In this document: positions 39,911-44,184 of the stretch, in pieces
Layout of the letters: every line of letters starts with the position of its first letter
How positions within the stretch are numbered: position 1 is the stretch's first letter
DNA from: JAAYCI01 sp964371725
GTDB lineage: Bacteria; Bacillota; Clostridia; Oscillospirales; Ruminococcaceae
Direction: 5' to 3'
DNA length: 44,184 nt
Assembly: GCA_964371725.1 (NCBI GenBank)
Contig: CAYJNQ010000013.1
Span: 1 to 44,184, forward strand
Program-made: the position numbers and the translations under genes
Notes under the pieces: model-generated
Database searches by the model: none
What the model saw: only the letters and a program-made list of their open reading frames with translations
What the model was told of the DNA's origin: nothing

Positions 39911-42900
39911 ATGATTTCTCGTTTCAGTGTAAAAAAACCGCTTACCATCTTTGTTACGGTGTTCATGGTTCTCGTGCTCGGTTTTGTTTCCTTTGGGAAT
40001 ATGATTCCGGATTTGTTGCCCAGCATCAATTTGCCGTATGCCGTTGTGATAACCGCCTACCCCGGCGCCACCCCGGAAGAGGTGGAAAACACGGTTACAC
40101 GCCCTTTAGAGCAGTCCATGGCTTCGCTTGAAAACATCGAAATGCTCTCCTCCACCAGTTCCGACAGCGTTTCGCAAATCATGCTGGAATTCAACGACAG
40201 CGCCAACATGGATGTGGTGGTGCCGGAAATTCGCGAGGCCATCAATGCGGTGTCGGGCGAATGGCCCGATACCGTGGTCACCCCGTTCATCATGAAGCTC
40301 AACCCGGACCTTTTGCCCGTTGTCGTCAGTGCGGCCAACTTCGAAGGCAAAAGCAATGTGGAATTAACCGAGTTTATAAACGATGAAGTGCTCAGCGAGC
40401 TGGAGGGTGTTTCCGGTGTTGCCAGCGTAGACATGAACGGCAATGTGCAAGAGCAAGTGAATGTGCTGCTTTCGCAGGCCAAAATAGACAACTTGAACCG
40501 GGAAATCCGCGCCGGCATCCAAGATGAATTTCAAGAAGCCGAAACAGAATTGGACGATGCGGAAAGGGAAGTTCTGAACGGGATTTCCGAGGTAAACCAA
40601 AACCAAAGCGACCTACAAAGTGCACGTGAAGAGCTGGAAGCAGGCGGCGGCCAATTGGCCACGCAGTCGGTGCAGGCAGAGGCTTTGCTGGAGGATCAGC
40701 AAAGCCAGCTAGAGCTGGGCATGGCACAAGTGAGCGCGCAAATTGTAGCTTCGCAGGCAAGCCTTTCGGCGCTGGAGGCAACGCTTCCCACACTCACGAA
40801 TCTTTCGGCCGAGCTCAAAAGCCTGTACACACGCCGAGACACGCTCAACGCGGGCATTGCCGAACTTACACAGTTGAAAACAGACTATCCCACCCTCACC
40901 GCCAAAGTGAGCGCGCTCGAGGCACAAATTGCCCCCCTGGCCGAAAAAGAGACGGCCGGCACCCTAACAGACGCAGAAAAGGCAACGCTTGCCACGCTTC
41001 GGGCCGATTTGGTGCTGGCCCAAACCGAGGTGCAAGTAGCCAATGCAAAATTGGCGGCACACGGCACCGATTTTGCCGGCATCGACGCCAAAATAGACGA
41101 ATACAACAGCGAGCTTGGCACCCTCAACACCACCATTTCCACGGCCGAAGCGGCCATGCAGGCACTCGGCCTTGGCGATATAAATGCCCTCGACGCGCAA
41201 ATTGCCACTTTGCCCGCCGAAATGGAAAGCTTGCGTGGCGGCATTGCCCAGCTGGAGGCCACCTTGGCCGGCATGGAGCAAGGTGCCATCACCCTGTCGG
41301 CAGGGCTTGCGGAATTAAGCCGCCAGCAAATTAGCGGCACTTTGCAAATTTCGGCCGGGCTCGCGGAAATCATTGCCGGGCAAACGGCGCTTTCCAGCGC
41401 CGAAGCGGAGCTGGAAAGTGCACAGGAACAAATGGACACGGCGCGCGAGGATATGCAAGACGAGGAAGAAAACGCCCTGCGCAATGCCACGGTGGAAATC
41501 ACCATGGACATGGTAAACCAAATTTTGGTGGCACAAAACTTCTCCATGCCCGCAGGCTACATCACCGAAGACCATGTGGATTACCTCATTCGTGTGGGCG
41601 ACACCGTGGAAAGCGTCGAAGAGCTTCAAAACTTGCCCCTCATGCACATCGACATGGAGGGTGTTGGCACCGTGCGCCTTTCCGATGTGGCCGACGTATT
41701 TTTAACCGACAATGCAGACCTTCTTTATTCCAAGGTAAACGGGGAAAATGCACTTATACTGTCTTTTTCAAAGCAACCCACCTATGCCACGGCCACGGTT
41801 TCACAAAACCTAAACGAAAAATTTGAAGCACTTTCCGAAGAGTACGAGGGGCTTTCGTTTTCAAACCTCATGGACCAAGGCGACTACATCGACCTTGTTA
41901 TAGACAGTGTTCTGCAAAGCCTTGTCTACGGCGCTATTTTGTCCATTTTGGTGCTTCTGCTCTTTTTGCGCGATGTGCGCCCCACGCTGATCATCGCCTT
42001 TTCCATTCCCATCTCGCTCATGTTCGCTCTCGTGCTCATGTATTTTTCGGGCGTAAGCCTCAACATCATCTCCCTTTCCGGGCTCGCCATCGGCGTGGGT
42101 ATGCTGGTGGACAATTCCGTGGTGGTAATCGAAAATATCTACCGCATGCGTGCACGCGGTGAAAGCAGTTTCAAGGCCGCTGCACGGGGTGCGGCACAGG
42201 TAACGGGTGCCATCACGGCCTCCACGCTCACCACGGTGATGGTGTTTTTGCCCATCGTCTTCATCCAGGGCATCACCCGAGACCTGTTCACCGACATGGC
42301 ACTTACGGTGGGCTATTCCCTTTTGGCCAGCCTGTTTGTGGCCATCACCTTGGTGCCGGCCATGGCCTCCAAGATGTTGGTGAAAGAAAAAGAACGAAAA
42401 GATGTGTTCTTAGGAAAACTTCTTGACCGATACGAGCGCCTTGCGCGCGCCGCTTTGCACCGCAAGGCTGTGGTGCTGGTTTTGGCGGTGGTGCTTCTTT
42501 TGGGCAGTGCTTTGCTCATTTTGGCAAGGGGCTTCATCTTCATGCCCGTGATGAGCAGCAACGAACTTACGGTGAGCGTTCCCCTAGAGGCAAACTCCCC
42601 CTTTGAGGAGGATGTGGAACTGGCCGATGCATTTTACAACCGCCTAAGCGAAATTCCCGAAATTGAAACGGCGGGTGTCACCCTTCCAAGCGAAGGAGGC
42701 GACGCCGTGAGTAGCTTTTTGAGCATGTCCACAGGCGGCGCCGATGCCATCTCCATCAACATCCTTTTGGCGGATGATGCCGAGAGAAGAGATGCGGCTG
42801 TGTCGGAGGACATTGTGGCCATTGGGCAGGATTTCGGCTTGGAAGTAGAGGTGAGTGGTGCCTCCTCCATGACCTCGATGCTCGGCTCCTCCGGTGTTAC

Positions 42901-43984
42901 CGTTTCGGTGTATGGGCAAGATTTGGACAACTTGATTGAAGAGGCCGAGCGCCTCAGCGAAGAACTGGCCCAAATCGATGGCCTTGAGGACATTGAAGAC
43001 GGCCTTTCGGACAATCGCCCCGAAATTCGCATTACGGTAGACAAAGAAAAGGCCATTGAACACGGCCTGCTCACGGCACAAATTTTTGCCGAAGTGGCCG
43101 AAAAAATTGTGGCAGAAACCGATTCGGTTGAAATTGCCCTGGAAAACAACGATACAGACATTGTGCTTTATAGCGAAGAAAACCAAAGCATGACTTTGGC
43201 AGAACTCAGAGGCCTTGTGATTGAATATGAGGATATGCAAGGCGAACACGGCGAGGTGGCCCTGGCCGATATTGCCAGCATCACCGAAACGCAAAGCCTA
43301 AACGCCGTGCAGCGCGAAAACCAAAGACGAAACATTACGCTCAGCGCCACGGTTTCTGCCGATAACAACGTCACCTTGGTAACCGGCGACATCGAGGCCA
43401 TGCTTGAAAGTTACGAAGCCCTGCCGGGCAACTCCATCGAGGTGGGCGGCGAAAACGACACGATTATGGAGGCGATGGAGCAACTGTCTTTGATGCTGCT
43501 GCTCGCCGTTGTCATCATCTACTGCATCATGGTGGCGCAGTTCCAGTCTTTGCGTTTTCCGTTCATCGTCATGTTCACCATTCCCCTTGCCATGACCGGC
43601 GGCTTTTTGGCTTTGCTTATCACGGGGCACGAAATCAGCGTGGTGGCCATGGTGGGCTTTGTCATGCTCTCGGGCATCATCGTGAACAACGGCATCGTGC
43701 TCATTGATTACATCAACATTCTAAGGGAGGGTGGCATGGAGAAAAAAGAAGCCATCATCCAGGCGGGCCGCACGCGTATGCGCCCCATCCTCATGACGGC
43801 TCTCACCACCGTATTGGGTCTCGTATTTATGGCCGTGGGCACGGGTGTGGGCACCGAGATGATGCAGCCCATTGCCATTGTGTGCATCGGCGGCCTATTA
43901 TACGCCACGTTGATGACATTGTTTGTGGTGCCTGTTTTATACGATTTGTTTAGCACAAAGGAACTGGTTGTGATTGATGTATAG
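39911..43984 (+). CDS. RND-family exporter with large coiled-coil insertion
   Basis: A 1357-residue RND permease (AcrB/SwrC-like fold, usual length 1020-1070). TM1 lies at residues 10-30 and porter segments follow (YPGATPEEVENTVTRPLEQ). At about residues 190-525 a long Leu/Ala/Glu/Gln-rich heptad region is inserted between the strands that normally read like wLDpdkL and vvnAIraqN (here VNVLLSQAKID and VNQILVAQNFSMPAGY). TM2-6 follow (~668-820), then the second half. The proton relay differs from AcrB: Asp734-Asn735 in place of Asp407-Asp408, and Asn1259 in place of Lys940. AGGAGA precedes ATG 39911, overlapping the stop of the previous gene. No adaptor or outer-membrane factor is adjacent. 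Confidence 0.9.
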   Translation: MISRFSVKKPLTIFVTVFMVLVLGFVSFGNMIPDLLPSINLPYAVVITAYPGATPEEVENTVTRPLEQSMASLENIEMLSSTSSDSVSQIMLEFNDSANMDVVVPEIREAINAVSGEWPDTVVTPFIMKLNPDLLPVVVSAANFEGKSNVELTEFINDEVLSELEGVSGVASVDMNGNVQEQVNVLLSQAKIDNLNREIRAGIQDEFQEAETELDDAEREVLNGISEVNQNQSDLQSAREELEAGGGQLATQSVQAEALLEDQQSQLELGMAQVSAQIVASQASLSALEATLPTLTNLSAELKSLYTRRDTLNAGIAELTQLKTDYPTLTAKVSALEAQIAPLAEKETAGTLTDAEKATLATLRADLVLAQTEVQVANAKLAAHGTDFAGIDAKIDEYNSELGTLNTTISTAEAAMQALGLGDINALDAQIATLPAEMESLRGGIAQLEATLAGMEQGAITLSAGLAELSRQQISGTLQISAGLAEIIAGQTALSSAEAELESAQEQMDTAREDMQDEEENALRNATVEITMDMVNQILVAQNFSMPAGYITEDHVDYLIRVGDTVESVEELQNLPLMHIDMEGVGTVRLSDVADVFLTDNADLLYSKVNGENALILSFSKQPTYATATVSQNLNEKFEALSEEYEGLSFSNLMDQGDYIDLVIDSVLQSLVYGAILSILVLLLFLRDVRPTLIIAFSIPISLMFALVLMYFSGVSLNIISLSGLAIGVGMLVDNSVVVIENIYRMRARGESSFKAAARGAAQVTGAITASTLTTVMVFLPIVFIQGITRDLFTDMALTVGYSLLASLFVAITLVPAMASKMLVKEKERKDVFLGKLLDRYERLARAALHRKAVVLVLAVVLLLGSALLILARGFIFMPVMSSNELTVSVPLEANSPFEEDVELADAFYNRLSEIPEIETAGVTLPSEGGDAVSSFLSMSTGGADAISINILLADDAERRDAAVSEDIVAIGQDFGLEVEVSGASSMTSMLGSSGVTVSVYGQDLDNLIEEAERLSEELAQIDGLEDIEDGLSDNRPEIRITVDKEKAIEHGLLTAQIFAEVAEKIVAETDSVEIALENNDTDIVLYSEENQSMTLAELRGLVIEYEDMQGEHGEVALADIASITETQSLNAVQRENQRRNITLSATVSADNNVTLVTGDIEAMLESYEALPGNSIEVGGENDTIMEAMEQLSLMLLLAVVIIYCIMVAQFQSLRFPFIVMFTIPLAMTGGFLALLITGHEISVVAMVGFVMLSGIIVNNGIVLIDYINILREGGMEKKEAIIQAGRTRMRPILMTALTTVLGLVFMAVGTGVGTEMMQPIAIVCIGGLLYATLMTLFVVPVLYDLFSTKELVVIDV

Positions 43985-44135
43985 ATGCTTGTTGGATTTT
44001 TAGCTTTCCTCAAATTCCCTTTGCACTTTTTGCGCGCCCTCGGCTTTGTTGCACAGCAAATCCAATTTCCAAACAAAAAATGATATTTTAAATTCTGTAT
44101 ATGTCATTCTCTGCTTGTTCAGTGGGCATTAAGTA

Positions 44136-44184
44136 ATGCCTGCTGAATAAACCCCTGCAGAGTTTATTCAGCCCCACCGCCTAT
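44136..44184 (+). repeat. Dispersed two-hairpin repeat, copy 3 (contig right end)
   Basis: Runs from ATGCCTGCTGAATAAACCCC to the end of the window. It is identical over 49 bases to the reverse complement of positions 6-54 and contains the TGAATAAAC/GTTTATTCA hairpin; the second hairpin is cut by the contig end. The preceding 150 bp after the RND gene hold no convincing gene or terminator, only a long-range TTGGATTT/AAATCCAA pair (43991-43998, 44058-44065). Confidence 0.85.

Noticed and set aside
43985..44083. 32-codon frame directly after the RND stop
   Set aside because: The ATG touches the stop codon, but there is no ribosome site and no recognisable feature; too short to support.
1..44184. 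Circular element suggested by matching ends
   Set aside because: The end repeats are inverted relative to each other, so they do not support circular closure, and no replication or mobility genes are present.
1..44184. CRISPR arrays, insertion sequences, prophage or toxin-antitoxin genes
   Set aside because: No regularly spaced repeats, transposase or integrase motifs or phage structural genes are visible on either strand.

Overview
This window reads as chromosomal DNA of an anaerobic, amino-acid and organic-acid fermenting bacterium, most likely a Bacillota (Clostridia-like) gut or sediment anaerobe. The reasons are a superoxide reductase plus ferritin oxygen-defence pair, a complete methylmalonyl-CoA (succinate/propionate) gene cluster, energy-coupling-factor (ECF) transport, a CD1871A-type small CXXC protein, a zinc-ribbon L28, strong GGAGG ribosome sites and a selenium-dependent molybdenum-hydroxylase maturation gene. 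No phage, transposase, CRISPR or plasmid genes are visible. I find 38 protein genes and one tRNA. The first and last ~50 bases are identical copies of a two-hairpin repeat in inverted orientation, and a third diverged copy lies at 24501-24557. The window therefore looks like a whole contig that broke at dispersed repeats. A run of ten N interrupts the first gene.

Layout. 1-5930 (+): an 8-oxoguanine deaminase-like gene behind a long structured leader, tRNA-Arg(UCU), a HAD phosphatase, a zinc phospholipase C-like protein coupled to a UMF1-type MFS permease, and desulfoferrodoxin and ferritin. 6010-12747 (-): a six-gene operon transcribed leftwards with two divergent glycine-decarboxylase-like subunits, an SDR and a zinc MDR dehydrogenase, a 44-residue membrane protein and a sodium:solute symporter. 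13405-24497 (+): CoA transferase, methylmalonyl-CoA epimerase, carboxyltransferase/decarboxylase alpha subunit, both mutase subunits, the MeaB chaperone, a DUF819 membrane protein and a MerR regulator. 24498-25700: a cluster of hairpins, rpmB (L28) and a Met/Ser-rich anchored protein, both on the minus strand. 25908-29820 (+): yqeB, a TlpA-like / CD1871A / 4Fe-4S membrane protein operon, and malic enzyme. 29970-35169 (+): ecfT, ecfA1, ecfA2, a candidate ECF S component and two paralogous amidohydrolases. 35388-43984 (+): cardiolipin synthase, a DUF975-CmpB membrane protein, a membrane metallophosphoesterase and a 1357-residue RND exporter carrying a large coiled-coil insert.

How they fit together. 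The mutase block interconverts succinyl-CoA and propionyl-CoA, and malic enzyme feeds the same C4 pool. The minus-strand operon looks like a catabolic unit: uptake by sodium symport, two oxidoreductases and a PLP-dependent P-protein-like heterodimer. It lacks gcvT, gcvH and any recognisable glycine riboswitch, so its substrate may not be glycine. The ECF module sits next to two amidohydrolases, one of which has lost metal/catalytic residues, and its EcfA2 lacks the Walker A lysine. This neighbourhood and the P-protein operon are the best candidates for undescribed biology here, together with the coiled-coil RND pump. Functional assignments rest on motif recognition by eye; no database search was possible.
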